Source: Thiohalophilus thiocyanatoxydans (GTDB taxonomy: Bacteria; Pseudomonadota; Gammaproteobacteria; UBA6429; Thiohalophilaceae). Taken from it: a stretch of DNA of 64,000 nt. Under the pieces are notes generated by a model. It was not told the origin of the DNA. It saw only the letters and a list, made by a program, of their open reading frames with translations, and did not search any database. The DNA is taken from NCBI RefSeq assembly GCF_004366735.1, contig NZ_SOQX01000001.1:558001-622000 (forward strand), read 5' to 3'. Positions 9,964 to 19,208 of this stretch are shown here, one piece after another. A program made the translations under genes and the position numbers. How positions within the stretch are numbered: position 1 is the stretch's first letter; each line of letters starts with the position of its first letter.

Positions 9964-11001
9964 ATGGATGGCGAAATATTCATGTCGGTAAATTTGCCGA
10001 AGAGCGAGTTGCGCGGGATTCGTATCGCGGTGGCCACGGCTTCCTCGCGCCACCGTGATAAGCTGCAGAAGATATTCGAGCGTGCGGGCCTGCGGGTTAT
10101 ATTGAATGAGCCTTTCAGTGACAGTTTCATTGCCAAAATTCCCCACAACAAGATCGATGTTTTGCTGCTCGATCTCGACGAAGGGGATGAAACACAGCAT
10201 TTGTTACTGGAAAAGTTGCTTGAGTCGACAGAGATCCCGATTATATTTAATGATGTCAGCGCCCTGGCATTTAATGAACCGGGAAAACAGGGCAAATGGT
10301 TCGGTATTCTGATGGGCAAGATTGCCGAAATTACAGGCCGGCTGGAAGGTGAAATGCCGGATATGGAGGCCGGCAGCTATGCTGTCAATGAAACATTGTC
10401 GGCGCGGGACAAGACCCTGGCGACCCGGGTCTGGGTGTTGGCGGCTTCACTGGGGGGGCCCGATGCCATCAAACGCTTTCTGGCGAAGCTGCCCGAGGAT
10501 TTTCCAGCCAGTCTGATTCTGGCTCAGCATCTTGGCGCCAGTTTTGAGCCGTTATTGGCGCAACAACTGGATCGCATCACGCCCCTCAGGGTGATGCCGG
10601 CCCGGGTCGGCCACTCGCTGCACCATGGTGAAATCATTGTCGCGCCAGTCGGGCAGCGATTGAGAATTAATCCCATCGGGGTGATCGAGTTACTCCCCCA
10701 GGTGATTCCTTCGTTTTACACGCCCTCGATTGATACGGTTATCACCGATATCGGCCTGCGTTTTGGCGCTAACAGCGGGGCGATTATTTTCAGTGGCATG
10801 TGTGATGACAGTGTCCTGGGTGTGCGCGCCATGCATGCCATGGGCGGCCCGATCTGGACCCAGGAGGCAGAAAGCTGCGTCATCAGCAACATGCCCGATC
10901 AGGTTCGCAATACCGGCGTCAGCAGCTATACTGGCACGCCGGAGCAATTGGCCGCTAAACTGGTGGAACATCTGACACAACGGCAGGCAGACTATGGCTG
11001 A
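9964..11001 (+). CDS. chpB: ChpB, CheB-like receptor methylesterase
   Basis: A 345-residue protein whose C-terminal half is a CheB methylesterase domain. The catalytic triad is recognisable: S162 in AASLGG, H189 in LAQHLG and D282 in GMCDDS (normally GMGxDG). It should remove methyl groups added to PilJ by the CheR protein. The N-terminal 120 residues have a receiver-like pattern (IAVATASS, VLLLDLDEGDE) but lack the usual acidic pair and clear lysine motif, so phospho-control is doubtful. An in-frame ATG at 9982 is an alternative start. It overlaps chpC by eight bases. The placement after chpA matches Pseudomonas. Confidence 0.87.
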   Translation: MDGEIFMSVNLPKSELRGIRIAVATASSRHRDKLQKIFERAGLRVILNEPFSDSFIAKIPHNKIDVLLLDLDEGDETQHLLLEKLLESTEIPIIFNDVSALAFNEPGKQGKWFGILMGKIAEITGRLEGEMPDMEAGSYAVNETLSARDKTLATRVWVLAASLGGPDAIKRFLAKLPEDFPASLILAQHLGASFEPLLAQQLDRITPLRVMPARVGHSLHHGEIIVAPVGQRLRINPIGVIELLPQVIPSFYTPSIDTVITDIGLRFGANSGAIIFSGMCDDSVLGVRAMHAMGGPIWTQEAESCVISNMPDQVRNTGVSSYTGTPEQLAAKLVEHLTQRQADYG

Positions 11002-11509
11002 AATTACCCCCATTAATACACGCCGCGACGGGATGGCGGTGACCGGCAAACAGGCCAGTGATGCGGTTCACTGCCTGCAGATACCCATGTACGAGGAGTC
11101 GATCCTGTTGCCCAATGCGGCGGTGGCCGAAGTGGTCGGCTATCTCGAGCCGGAACCGCAGCCGGGCGCCCCCGATTGGTACCTGGGAAAAATTACCTGG
11201 CGTGAACACAAGGTCCCGCTGGTCTCGTTTGAGGTGGCCAGTGGCGGTCAGGATCCCGGTGCGCTGGATGGCGCACGCGTCGCCGTACTCAATACCCTGC
11301 AGGGTAATCCACGGCTTCCCTATATTGCCATCGTGACCCAGGGGCTGCCCAGTCTGAAACTGGCCCGTGAAGAACAGGTTACGCCGGATTCACGCGACCT
11401 GGGTGATCGGCAGTCCATCGCCGGTTTCGTGCAGCTTGACGGCGTCTCGCTGGTCGTCCCTGATATCGACGACCTCGAATCCCGCATCCAGCGTCTGCAG
11501 GTGGTGTGA
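10994..11509 (+). CDS. chpC: ChpC, second CheW-like adaptor
   Basis: A 171-residue CheW-family protein, with conserved features LLPNAAVAEVVGY, WREHKVPLVSFE and a C-terminal QLDGVSLVVPDID. In Pseudomonas, ChpC links additional receptors to the ChpA kinase. It begins inside the chpB reading frame (eight-base overlap) and is the last gene of the operon. The next feature downstream is a palindromic repeat, not a textbook terminator. Identification rests on the CheW-like pattern and on position. Confidence 0.82.
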   Translation: MAEITPINTRRDGMAVTGKQASDAVHCLQIPMYEESILLPNAAVAEVVGYLEPEPQPGAPDWYLGKITWREHKVPLVSFEVASGGQDPGALDGARVAVLNTLQGNPRLPYIAIVTQGLPSLKLAREEQVTPDSRDLGDRQSIAGFVQLDGVSLVVPDIDDLESRIQRLQVV

Positions 11510-11535
11510 GTCCTTTTTTCGAGTTCTCTGGAATG

Positions 11536-11690
11536 TAACGCAGAGGACGCAGAGGCGCGGAGAGTAAAGGTTTTGTCTCGCTAAATTGAGGGCATTGCGT
11601 CCTTGTCCAACGCTTTCGCCGAAGATTCTCACTTAAGTCAGTTTATTTTTCACTCTGCGTCTCCGCGCCTCCGCGAACTCCGCGTTAATC
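11536..11690. repeat. Dispersed palindromic repeat, GCAGAGGACGCAGAG family
   Basis: The left arm (11536-11566, starting AACGCAGAGGACGCAGAGG) and the right arm (11650-11690, ending CGCGAACTCCGCGTTAA) are imperfect inverted copies around about 85 bases of unique DNA. It lies between the convergent ends of chpC and rsmE. Related pairs occur at 13857-14043, 27863-27952, 32096-32469 and 49153-49355. Confidence 0.75.
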
Positions 11691-12440
11691 ATTCTGACCT
11701 TGAGAAGGGGCCTGGTCGAGGTCACCCCAGAGGGTTTGCGCGGCGGTGAGGCCGGCGACGACGGCGGTTTCGGTGCGCAGGATCCGTGGGCCGAGACGGA
11801 CGCCGATGGCGTCGTGTTGATAGGCCAGTTTGCGTTCCGCCTCGCTAAAGCCGCCTTCGGGACCGATCATCAGGACAAGCGGCTGCGGTCGATTGCAGTC
11901 TGACAGGTCCTGTTCGCTGCGCGGATCGAGAATCATGTGCTGTCCGGCCAAAGGGGTTTCAAGAAACGTCTGATACGCGGTCACCGGATCGAGTTTTGGC
12001 AAGACCGCCCGCCCGGACTGCTCGCAGGCACTGCGGATAATGCCCTGCCAGTGCAGGCGGCGCTTTTGCTCACGCCTGTCATCCAGTTGTACAACACAGC
12101 GTTCGGTCTGCAGCGGGGTCAGGTGATTGATACCCAGTTCCACCGCTTTCTGGATCGCATAGTCCATGCGTTCGCCCTTGGCGATACCCAGTGCAAGATG
12201 GCTTTGCAGGGGGGATTCGTTGTCTACTGCATGCGATGCTTCAATATAGACGCTGGCCTGTTTCTTGGATATGGCCGTCAGCTTGCCACTGTAATCTCTG
12301 CCATCCCCGTTAAACAGGATCAAGCTGTCGTCAGGTTTCAGGCGCAGCACACCGATACTGTGGCGCATGGCGGCTGTGTCCAGCTCGATGGTGCTGCCGG
12401 CGCGCAGGGGCTGATCCTGATAGAAGCGGGGAATGCGCAT
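11685..12440 (-). CDS. rsmE: RsmE, 16S rRNA m3U1498 methyltransferase
   Basis: A 251-residue SPOUT-class methyltransferase that methylates N3 of U1498 in 16S rRNA. The N-terminal PUA-like part begins MRIPRFYQDQPL. The C-terminal knot carries the diagnostic LMIGPEGGFSEAE and LGPRILRTETAVVAGL motifs that bind SAM. Length agrees with the family. Its start lies 11 bases from the end of bioA on the same strand, so the two may be co-transcribed. The far C-terminus (QAPSQGQND) is poorly conserved. Confidence 0.95.
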   Translation of the reverse strand: MRIPRFYQDQPLRAGSTIELDTAAMRHSIGVLRLKPDDSLILFNGDGRDYSGKLTAISKKQASVYIEASHAVDNESPLQSHLALGIAKGERMDYAIQKAVELGINHLTPLQTERCVVQLDDRREQKRRLHWQGIIRSACEQSGRAVLPKLDPVTAYQTFLETPLAGQHMILDPRSEQDLSDCNRPQPLVLMIGPEGGFSEAERKLAYQHDAIGVRLGPRILRTETAVVAGLTAAQTLWGDLDQAPSQGQND

Positions 12441-12451
12441 ACGAGGGGATG

Positions 12452-13801
12452 TCAGTCGCGGGTGGCCAGATCGATCCCTTCAGTCATCACCCGGGCCAGG
12501 TGTTCAATCTGTTCCGGGGTAATGACATAGGGCGGCATCAGGTAGGAGACGTTACCCAGCGGACGCAGCAGGGCCTCGTTTTTCAGGGCGTGCTGATAGA
12601 CATGCAATCCACGACGTTCCTGCCATGGGTAGGTGATACGCGCTGCCTTGTCCTTGACCATCTCTACCGCCAGGATCATGCCGGTTTGACGCACTTCGCC
12701 CACGTGGGGATGATCCTTGAGGTGTTCGGTTGCCTGTTGCATGACAGTTGCAAGCCGCCTGTTTTGTTCGATCACATCGTCCTGTTCGAAGATATCCAGG
12801 GTAGCCAGGGCTGCGGCACAGCCCAGCGGATTACCGTTGTAACTGTGTGAGTGGAGAAAGGCGGAGAGTTTATCGTACTCGTCATAAAAGGCCTGATAGA
12901 TCCGCTCATGGGTCAGGGTGACCGAGACCGGCAGATAGCCGCCGGTCAGCCCCTTGGACAGGCACATGAAATCGGGACTGATGTCAGCCTGTTCGCAGGC
13001 GAACAGGGTGCCGGTGCGACCAAAGCCGACCGCGATCTCATCGGCGATGAGATGCACGCCGTATTCATCACAGGCCTCGCGCAGCAGCTTGAGATAGACC
13101 GGGTCGTGCATGCGCATGGTGCCTGCGCATTGTACCAGGGGCTCGATGAACACGGCACAGACCTCATCGCTATGCCGTTCAAGCAAGGCGCGCATGTGCT
13201 CGAACTGGCGCGCACTGTAATCCCGGCAGCTTTCTCCCGGTTCGCGATAAAAACAGTCGGGCGAGGGCGCAGTAATTACGTCCATTAATAGCGGCTTGTA
13301 GGTTTCTTTGTATAGAGGTACATCGCCCGCAGCCAGTGCACCCAGGGTCTCGCCGTGATAGCTATTACTCAGAGTAATGAACTTGGTCTTTTGAGGCTTG
13401 CCGGTGTTGCGCCAGTAGTGATAACTCATCTTTAGCGCGACCTCGATGGCCGAGGAACCGTTGTCGGCATAAAAGCAGTGTGACAGACCGTCCGGCGTGA
13501 TGTCGATCAGCCTCTCCGAGAGTTCTATGATCGGTTGGTGAGTAAAGCCAGCCAGAATGACATGCTCAAGCGTGTCCAGTTGCTGTTTGATGCGGTCGTT
13601 GATACGCGGATTGCAGTGACCGAACAGGTTGACCCACCAGGAACTGATGGCATCAATATAACGGTTGCCGTCGAAGTCTTCCAGCCAGACACCTTCCCCG
13701 CGTTTAATCGGAGTGACCGGAAGTGATTCGTGGTCTTTCATCTGCGTGCAGGGATGCCACAGCACCGACAGATCCCGTTGCATTAATTCTTTGTTATTCA
13801 T
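12452..13801 (-). CDS. bioA: BioA, DAPA aminotransferase (biotin synthesis)
   Basis: A PLP enzyme of 449 residues that converts 7-keto-8-aminopelargonate to 7,8-diaminopelargonate using S-adenosylmethionine as amino donor. Characteristic segments are LWHPCTQMKDHE near the N-terminus, SWWVNLFGHCNP, the cofactor region ADEIAVGFGRTG, and the PLP lysine at about K283 in CLSKGLTGGYLP. Family length is about 430 residues, so the gene looks complete. No other bio gene is nearby. It lies upstream of rsmE and downstream of a palindromic repeat element. Its need for SAM is notable next to the SAM-cycle genes, but there is no evidence of common control. Confidence 0.95.
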   Translation of the reverse strand: MNNKELMQRDLSVLWHPCTQMKDHESLPVTPIKRGEGVWLEDFDGNRYIDAISSWWVNLFGHCNPRINDRIKQQLDTLEHVILAGFTHQPIIELSERLIDITPDGLSHCFYADNGSSAIEVALKMSYHYWRNTGKPQKTKFITLSNSYHGETLGALAAGDVPLYKETYKPLLMDVITAPSPDCFYREPGESCRDYSARQFEHMRALLERHSDEVCAVFIEPLVQCAGTMRMHDPVYLKLLREACDEYGVHLIADEIAVGFGRTGTLFACEQADISPDFMCLSKGLTGGYLPVSVTLTHERIYQAFYDEYDKLSAFLHSHSYNGNPLGCAAALATLDIFEQDDVIEQNRRLATVMQQATEHLKDHPHVGEVRQTGMILAVEMVKDKAARITYPWQERRGLHVYQHALKNEALLRPLGNVSYLMPPYVITPEQIEHLARVMTEGIDLATRD

Positions 13802-13856
13802 AACTGTATACTCAGATTAATAACGAGTGGTTGTATAGGGTTCTCAAAAGATTATT

Positions 13857-14043
13857 TCACCGCAGAGACGCAGAGGACGCAGAGAATAAATAAACTATGG
13901 TACCGGGTGGTAATTCAAATATGGTAACTAAATATAAAGTAAGTGGATTTAATTAGCGATGATCTTCAGGATAACTGGTCGAGGCTAAAAGTATCTTCCG
14001 CATATCATTATATTTCTTTGCATCCTCTGCGTCTCTGCGGTGA
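13857..14043. repeat. Dispersed palindromic repeat pair between bioA and the AstE-like gene
   Basis: Near-perfect 32-bp inverted arms (left 13857-13888, containing CACCGCAGAGACGCAGAGG; right 14012-14043, ending CTCTGCGGTGAAA) enclose about 120 AT-rich bases with no coding potential. The arrangement looks like a small non-autonomous element or palindromic intergenic unit of the GCAGAGACGCAGAG family. Confidence 0.78.
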
Positions 14044-14078
14044 AATGCGTTGCATGTGATTTTGCCAAATCTGGAACT

Positions 14079-15137
14079 TTATACAATGGGCGGCTCGGCG
14101 TCAGGGGGGCTGCCGGGATCGGTATCGGGCTGGTGCTGTTCGGTGAATTCCTCGACCCGGGCGGTGACGGTTTCCAGTTTGCGATAGCGGGCAACGTGGA
14201 ACAGGGCGTCGCCCTCGTTGGCCAGCGGCAGGTTGGTGCGGCCGATCACGATGCCGTCGCAGGGGGCCTGGATTTCCATCTCATGTTCGCCAAAGGGATC
14301 GGCCAGGATCCCGAGCAGCTGGTCCTTTTCCACGCTGCCGCCCAGCGGCACCATGGTGCGCAGAATGCCGCCGGCCGGGGCCCGGACCCAGCTGCTGGCC
14401 CGGGCGTAGAGGGGCTTGTGTTCGCGCTGACGTCGGCTGCGGGAGGGTGGCAGCATCTCCAGATGACGCATCACATTGGTGATGCCCTTGAGCCCGGCGC
14501 GGATGCTGACCTCGTCGAAACGCAACGCCTCGCCGGCTTCATAGAGCAGCATGGGAATGCCTTTTTCCGCCGCCGCCTCGCGCAGGGAGTTGTCGCGCAG
14601 ATCGGCATTGAGGATCACCGGTACGCCGAACACATGGGCCAGATCGGCGGTCTGCGAATCATCGATGTTGGCGCGGATCTGCGGCAGGTTGGTGCGATGG
14701 ATGGCGCCGGTGTGCAGATCGATCCCGTGGGTGCTCTGTTCGACGATCTCGTGCATGAACTGGTAGGCCACCCGGGCGGCCAGGGAACCGCGCTCCGAAC
14801 CGGGGAAACTGCGGTTCAGATCGCGCCGGTCGGGCAGGTAGCGCGATTGCTGGATAAAGCCGTAAACATTGACGATGGGGATGGCAAACAGGGTGCCACG
14901 CAAGCGTTTCAGCACCGGGAGCCGCAACAGGCGGCGGATGATTTCCACGCCATTGAGTTCATCGCCGTGGATGGCGGCGCTGACAAACAGTGCCGGGCCG
15001 GGCTTCTTGCCGCGAATGACCTGGACCGGCATGGCCACCTGGGAGTGGGTATAGAGTCGGGCAACCGGCAGATCGAGCGTGACCCGGCTGTTACGCGGGA
15101 TCCGGTTACCGTTGACGGAGATGAACTCGGCGTCCAT
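14079..15137 (-). CDS. Succinylglutamate desuccinylase/aspartoacylase-family zinc hydrolase
   Basis: A 352-residue metallocarboxypeptidase-like (M14/AstE-ASPA) hydrolase. Zinc ligands are visible in HGDELNG (His, Glu) and in GIDLHTGAIHR (His); the probable catalytic glutamate is in LLYEAGEAL. The C-terminal 100 residues form a barrel-sandwich domain (GGILRTMVPLGGSVEKDQLL). I start it at the ATG at 15137, five bases beyond the rimK stop, although the frame is open further upstream inside rimK. It sits directly after rimK, so it may trim or recycle an acyl or glutamyl modification. The true substrate is unknown. This is not the arginine-catabolic astE, because no other ast genes are present. 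Confidence 0.82.
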   Translation of the reverse strand: MDAEFISVNGNRIPRNSRVTLDLPVARLYTHSQVAMPVQVIRGKKPGPALFVSAAIHGDELNGVEIIRRLLRLPVLKRLRGTLFAIPIVNVYGFIQQSRYLPDRRDLNRSFPGSERGSLAARVAYQFMHEIVEQSTHGIDLHTGAIHRTNLPQIRANIDDSQTADLAHVFGVPVILNADLRDNSLREAAAEKGIPMLLYEAGEALRFDEVSIRAGLKGITNVMRHLEMLPPSRSRRQREHKPLYARASSWVRAPAGGILRTMVPLGGSVEKDQLLGILADPFGEHEMEIQAPCDGIVIGRTNLPLANEGDALFHVARYRKLETVTARVEEFTEQHQPDTDPGSPPDAEPPIV

Positions 15138-15141
15138 CGAC

Positions 15142-16047
15142 TCAACCCTTGCCCCGGGTCTTGGTTTTGTGGGGTTTGGCGGACTTGTCGATGAAGTCGA
15201 TGATCTGCCCGGCCACATCCTTGCCGGTGGCCAGTTCAATCCCCTCCAGCCCCGGGGAGGAGTTAACCTCCATGATGACCGGGCCGTGGTTGGAGCGCAG
15301 GATATCCACCCCGGCGACATTCAGGCCCATGGTCTTGGCGGCGCGCACCGCGGTAGAGCGCTCCTCCGGGGTCAGTTTGATTACCCTGGCCGAGCCGCCG
15401 CGATGCAGGTTGGAGCGAAACTCGCCTTCCTTGGCGGTACGCATCATCGCCGCCACGACCTTCTCGCCGATGACCAGGGCGCGGATGTCCGAGCCGCCGG
15501 CCTCCTTGATGAACTCCTGCACCAGGAAGTTGGCGTTCAGTTCGCGAAAGGCGTCGATAACGCTTTCCGCCGCCTTTTTGGTCTCGGCCAGCACCACCCC
15601 CTTGCCCTGGGTGCCTTCCAGCAGCTTGACCACCAGCGGCGCCCCGCCAACCAGCTTGATCAGCTCGCCGGTGTCGTCGACATCGTGGGCAAAACCGGTC
15701 ACCGGCAGGCCAATCCCCTTGCGCGCCAGCAGTTGCAGGGAGCGCAGCTTGTCGCGCGAGCGGCCGATGGCGACCGACTCGTTGACGGGGTAGACGCCCA
15801 TCATTTCCAGCTGGCGCAAGACGGCGGTGCCGTAAAAGGTAATCGAGGCACCGATGCGCGGGATCACCGCGTCAAAGCCCCGCAGCTGTTCCCCCCGGTA
15901 ATAGATGCCGGGCCGCATACTGGTAATATCCATATAACATTTAAGTGGATTGACCACGCTGACGTCGTGACCGCGTTGTTTGGCCGCTTCGGCCAGCCGG
16001 CGGCTGGAATAGAGTTTTGCGTTCCGCGACAAGATCGCAATATTCAT
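15142..16047 (-). CDS. rimK: RimK-like ATP-grasp glutamate ligase
   Basis: A 301-residue ATP-grasp ligase that matches RimK, which adds glutamate residues to the C-terminus of ribosomal protein S6. It begins [21 protein letters not shown]-grasp features include [38 protein letters not shown], and the metal-binding [14 protein letters not shown] near residue 260. The neighbours, a zinc-protease-family protein upstream and an AstE-like hydrolase downstream, resemble the rim operons known from Pseudomonas, in which the small protease modulates RimK activity. The C-terminal [14 protein letters not shown] tail is basic. Confidence 0.92.
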   Translation of the reverse strand: MNIAILSRNAKLYSSRRLAEAAKQRGHDVSVVNPLKCYMDITSMRPGIYYRGEQLRGFDAVIPRIGASITFYGTAVLRQLEMMGVYPVNESVAIGRSRDKLRSLQLLARKGIGLPVTGFAHDVDDTGELIKLVGGAPLVVKLLEGTQGKGVVLAETKKAAESVIDAFRELNANFLVQEFIKEAGGSDIRALVIGEKVVAAMMRTAKEGEFRSNLHRGGSARVIKLTPEERSTAVRAAKTMGLNVAGVDILRSNHGPVIMEVNSSPGLEGIELATGKDVAGQIIDFIDKSAKPHKTKTRGKG

Positions 16048-16085
16048 ACGGACTCCGGAGTTTGAGATGGACAGTGTAACCTCTC

Positions 16086-16532
16086 TCAGCGACCGGGCCT
16101 ACGTCCGGCGAGATAAGAGGTTTGGGGATCGACCAGAAAACGGCCGGCCATGGCCGTGCGCCCGAGTAGCATGCGAAAACGCATGGTGTCCCGGTTGGTC
16201 AGCGTTATTTCGATTTTCCAGCACAGGTCGGCCAGACAGGCTTCGGTGGCAATGACAAAGCGTTTTTCCCTGTGCCCGCCGGAGTCGGTGACCGTGCGCT
16301 GATCGAGCACCGGACAATGGCATTCGGTGATCTGTTTCGAGTTGTGTTGCACCGGGTGGATCTTGAAGCGGACCATATCGATACCCTGGTTCTGATACGG
16401 CTCCAGGTCGAAAGTATGCAGAGCCGAACTGCGGGCACCGGTATCGACCTTGGCCTTGATATATTCGATGCCCAGTTCGGGCAGTCGAATCCACTCGCGC
16501 CAGCCAATCGTTTGCAACCTGTCTGTGGACAT
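16086..16532 (-). CDS. Small retropepsin-like/zinc-protease family protein (RimB-like)
   Basis: A 148-residue protein of the family often called 'ATP-dependent zinc protease' (PF05618), with an aspartic-protease-like signature [14 protein letters not shown] near residue 30 and [16 protein letters not shown] at the C-terminus. The DTGA...LLGR pattern resembles retropepsins. In Pseudomonas, a homologue (RimB) is encoded with rimK and affects S6 glutamylation; that role is inferred here from adjacency. It ends 38 bases before rimK on the same strand. Two other frames of similar length overlap it, but only this one shows conserved motifs. Confidence 0.8.
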   Translation of the reverse strand: MSTDRLQTIGWREWIRLPELGIEYIKAKVDTGARSSALHTFDLEPYQNQGIDMVRFKIHPVQHNSKQITECHCPVLDQRTVTDSGGHREKRFVIATEACLADLCWKIEITLTNRDTMRFRMLLGRTAMAGRFLVDPQTSYLAGRRPGR

Positions 16533-16549
16533 GGAAAATCACGACCCTG

Positions 16550-16606
16550 AAAAGAAGAAAGCCACACTATGCCGACCCGTTGTAGGGGGGTCAAGCAGGT
16601 GTGGCT
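16550..16606 (-). terminator. Probable rho-independent terminator after metF
   Basis: On the minus strand, AGCCACAC and GTGTGGCT form an eight-base stem, with an inner GACCC/GGGTC stem, followed by the T-rich tail TTCTTCTTTT. It lies between the metF stop and the next minus-strand gene, as expected for the end of the metK-ahcY-metF unit. Confidence 0.55.
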
Positions 16607-16649
16607 GAAAGGTTGACCGGGCTGTTGTTCGGCAGCCTGTCAGGGTCGT

Positions 16650-17504
16650 TCAGTTCTGGATGCCGAGATTTTTCCAGATCGCCAGGGTCGGGGCGGACTG
16701 GTTCATACAATAGAAATGCAGTCCGGGCGCGCCGGCCTCGAGCAGGGTATGACAGAGATCCGTGATAACCTCTTCACCGAACTGTTTAATGGATTCCTTA
16801 TCGTCGCCAAAATCTTCCAGGCGCTTGCGAATCCAGCGCGGGATATCAGCGCCACACATATCGGAAAAGCGTGACAGTTGCTTGTAATTGATAATCGGCA
16901 TAATGCCGGGAATGATCGGCAAATCAACATTCATCCGCTCGCACTCGTCGATAAACCGGAAATAGGCATCCGGGTTAAAGAAGTACTGGGTAATAGCGGT
17001 ATCGGCGCCGGCTTCCACCTTGCGTTTGAAGTTTTTCAGATCATCCGAGGCAGACGGTGCCTGGGGATGAATTTCCGGATAGGCGGCCACTTCGAGTTCG
17101 AAGTAATCACCGGTCTCGGCGCGAATGAATTCGACCAGTTCATTGGCATAGCGAAGTTCACCGGGACCACGCATGCCCGAGGGCATATCACCGCGCAGGG
17201 CCACGATACGCTTGATGCCGTTTTCCTTGTAACCGCTCAACAGCTCCCGCAGGCCGTCCTTGGTTGTACCAATGCAGGACAGATGCGGCGCGGCATCATC
17301 ACCGGATTTCTGGATCTCAGCGACAGTGTCGAATGTCCCTTGCTGGGTACTGCCGCCGGCACCAAAGGTGACCGAGTAATAACGCGGTTGCATGCCTTTG
17401 TTCAGGTTCTTGCGAACCTTGCGCAGTTTCTCCGCGCCTTCTTCCGACTTGGGCGGGAAAAACTCCACACTGTAAACGGGTGAGTATTTCTTTTGTGATT
17501 CCAT
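16650..17504 (-). CDS. metF: MetF, 5,10-methylenetetrahydrofolate reductase
   Basis: A 284-residue flavoenzyme that makes 5-methyltetrahydrofolate, the methyl donor for methionine synthesis. The N-terminal SVEFFPPKSEEGAEKL carries the catalytic glutamate. Family segments YSVTFGAGGST, IVALRGDMP and EVAAYPEIHPQA are all present, and the length is typical (about 290). It lies 88 bases downstream of ahcY on the same strand, completing a metK-ahcY-metF methyl-cycle cluster. This supports methionine and SAM regeneration for the adjacent betaine pathway. A homocysteine methyltransferase gene is not in the window. Confidence 0.95.
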   Translation of the reverse strand: MESQKKYSPVYSVEFFPPKSEEGAEKLRKVRKNLNKGMQPRYYSVTFGAGGSTQQGTFDTVAEIQKSGDDAAPHLSCIGTTKDGLRELLSGYKENGIKRIVALRGDMPSGMRGPGELRYANELVEFIRAETGDYFELEVAAYPEIHPQAPSASDDLKNFKRKVEAGADTAITQYFFNPDAYFRFIDECERMNVDLPIIPGIMPIINYKQLSRFSDMCGADIPRWIRKRLEDFGDDKESIKQFGEEVITDLCHTLLEAGAPGLHFYCMNQSAPTLAIWKNLGIQN

Positions 17505-17592
17505 AGGCTCCAGTTAACGAGATAAAAAAGGACGGAGACGAAGTTGATGTTCTAACTCCGTCGTCCGTCCCCGGTCACTCGTCCCTTAGTGT

Positions 17593-19011
17593 TTAGTAAC
17601 GATAATGTTCAGACTTGTACGGACCTTCAACCGGGACACCGAGGTAGTCGGCCTGTTCCTGACTCAGCTTGGTCAGCTTGGCGCCAATCTTGCCAATGTG
17701 CAGGGCCGCAACTTCTTCGTCCAGTTTCTTCGGCAGCACATAAACACCGAGCGGATAGTTTTCCGGCTTGGTGAACATTTCGATCTGGGCAACCACCTGG
17801 TTGGTGAAGGAGTTGGACATCACGAAACTCGGATGGCCGGTACCGCAACCCAGGTTGACCAGACGACCTTCGGCCAGCAGGGTGATGCGCTTGCCGTCAG
17901 GGAAGACGATCTGATCGACCTGCGGTTTGATGTTGATCCATTCGTACTTGCGCAGGCTTTCGACCTGGATTTCGTTGTCGAAGTGACCGATGTTGCAGAC
18001 GATGGCCTGATCTTTCATGGCCGCCATGTGGTCGTGGGTGATGACGTCCTTGTTACCGGTCGTGGTAACAAAAATGTCGGCCTGACCAACCGCTTCGTCC
18101 AGCGTGACAACACGGTAACCTTCCATTGCGGCCTGCAGGGCGCAGATCGGGTCGATTTCGGTAATCCAGACATTGGCACCGAGACCGCGCAGAGACTGGG
18201 CGGAACCCTTGCCGACGTCGCCGTAACCGCAGACGACGGCGATCTTGCCGGCAACCATAACGTCGGTAGCACGCTTGATGGAATCCACCAGGGATTCACG
18301 GCAGCCGTACAGGTTATCGAACTTGGACTTGGTGACGGAGTCATTGACGTTCATGCCGGGGAACAGCAGCTCACCATTGTTAAACATCTGGTACAGACGA
18401 TGAACACCGGTGGTGGTTTCTTCGGTCACGCCCTTGATGGATTCGGCCATCTTGGTCCACATGCCCTTGTTGTTTTCGAAGTTGCGTTGCAGCACACCGA
18501 GAACGGCACGGAATTCTTCGTTTTTCTCCTGGGCAGGATCCGGAACGGCACCGGCTTTTTCAAATTCCACACCCTTGTGAACCAGCAGCGTGGCGTCGCC
18601 GCCGTCGTCCAGGATCATGTTCGGCAGTTCGCCGTTGGGCCAGGTCAGTACCTGCTCGGTGCACCACCAGTATTCTTCCAGGGTTTCACCCTTCCAGGCG
18701 TAAACCGGGATACCCTGCGCGGCGATAGCGGCAGCGGCGTGGTCCTGGGTGGAGAAAATGTTACAGGAAGCCCAGCGTACTTCGGCACCCAGTGCAACCA
18801 GGGTTTCGATCAGTACAGCGGTCTGGATGGTCATGTGCAGGGAACCGGTGATACGAGCGCCCTTGAGGGGCTTGTCCTTGCCATATTTTTCGCGCAATGC
18901 CATCAGACCGGGCATTTCGGTTTCGGCGATATCCATCTCCTTGCGACCGTAGTCGGCAAGGCTGATGTCCGCGACTTTGTAATCTGTAAAGTCTTTGGGA
19001 ACAGCGTTCAT
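17593..19011 (-). CDS. ahcY: AhcY, S-adenosylhomocysteine hydrolase
   Basis: A 472-residue NAD-dependent enzyme that splits S-adenosylhomocysteine into adenosine and homocysteine, relieving product inhibition of methyltransferases. Recognisable motifs are the NAD-binding [15 protein letters not shown], the substrate region [15 protein letters not shown], and the C-terminal [10 protein letters not shown]. The length reflects the insertion of about 40 residues found in many bacterial forms. The upstream region carries a SAH riboswitch (19029-19140), so the gene should be turned on when SAH builds up. It lies between metK and metF on the minus strand. Confidence 0.97.
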   Translation of the reverse strand: MNAVPKDFTDYKVADISLADYGRKEMDIAETEMPGLMALREKYGKDKPLKGARITGSLHMTIQTAVLIETLVALGAEVRWASCNIFSTQDHAAAAIAAQGIPVYAWKGETLEEYWWCTEQVLTWPNGELPNMILDDGGDATLLVHKGVEFEKAGAVPDPAQEKNEEFRAVLGVLQRNFENNKGMWTKMAESIKGVTEETTTGVHRLYQMFNNGELLFPGMNVNDSVTKSKFDNLYGCRESLVDSIKRATDVMVAGKIAVVCGYGDVGKGSAQSLRGLGANVWITEIDPICALQAAMEGYRVVTLDEAVGQADIFVTTTGNKDVITHDHMAAMKDQAIVCNIGHFDNEIQVESLRKYEWINIKPQVDQIVFPDGKRITLLAEGRLVNLGCGTGHPSFVMSNSFTNQVVAQIEMFTKPENYPLGVYVLPKKLDEEVAALHIGKIGAKLTKLSQEQADYLGVPVEGPYKSEHYRY

Positions 19012-19028
19012 GTTGTAGCTCCGTATTT

Positions 19029-19140
19029 CACGGTGAGCGCCGTTGTTTATTTAGACTGGGTGGTCTGAGCCTGACCCTGCTACCCAATCCGGCTGATTTC
19101 CAACCGGATTGGGTAGCAAGGCTGCAGCGCTCCTCAGATC
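19029..19140 (-). ncRNA. S-adenosylhomocysteine (SAH) riboswitch in the ahcY leader
   Basis: On the minus strand the leader contains TCTGAGGAGCGCTGCAGCC, then CAGGCTCAGA, then ACGGCGCTCACCG, the conserved blocks of the SAH riboswitch. The P1 stem is TCTGAG (19138-19133) with CTCAGA (19069-19064). The pseudoknot is GAGCGC (19132-19127) with GCGCTC (19040-19035). The variable stem is unusually long: 15 perfect base pairs, TGCTACCCAATCCGG with CCGGATTGGGTAGCA. It ends about 18 bases before the ahcY start codon, a position that allows control of ribosome access. Known members turn expression on when SAH binds. Confidence 0.9.
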
Positions 19141-19208
19141 CCCAGTGAATTCTTGATGACTACATTATAGTAGGGGGAGGCCGGACCTCCCCCGAAAACC
19201 GCATTTTA

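Noticed and set aside
17605-19068. Long plus-strand frame opposite ahcY
   Set aside because: Antisense to a gene with unambiguous motifs and crossing the riboswitch; no family signature.
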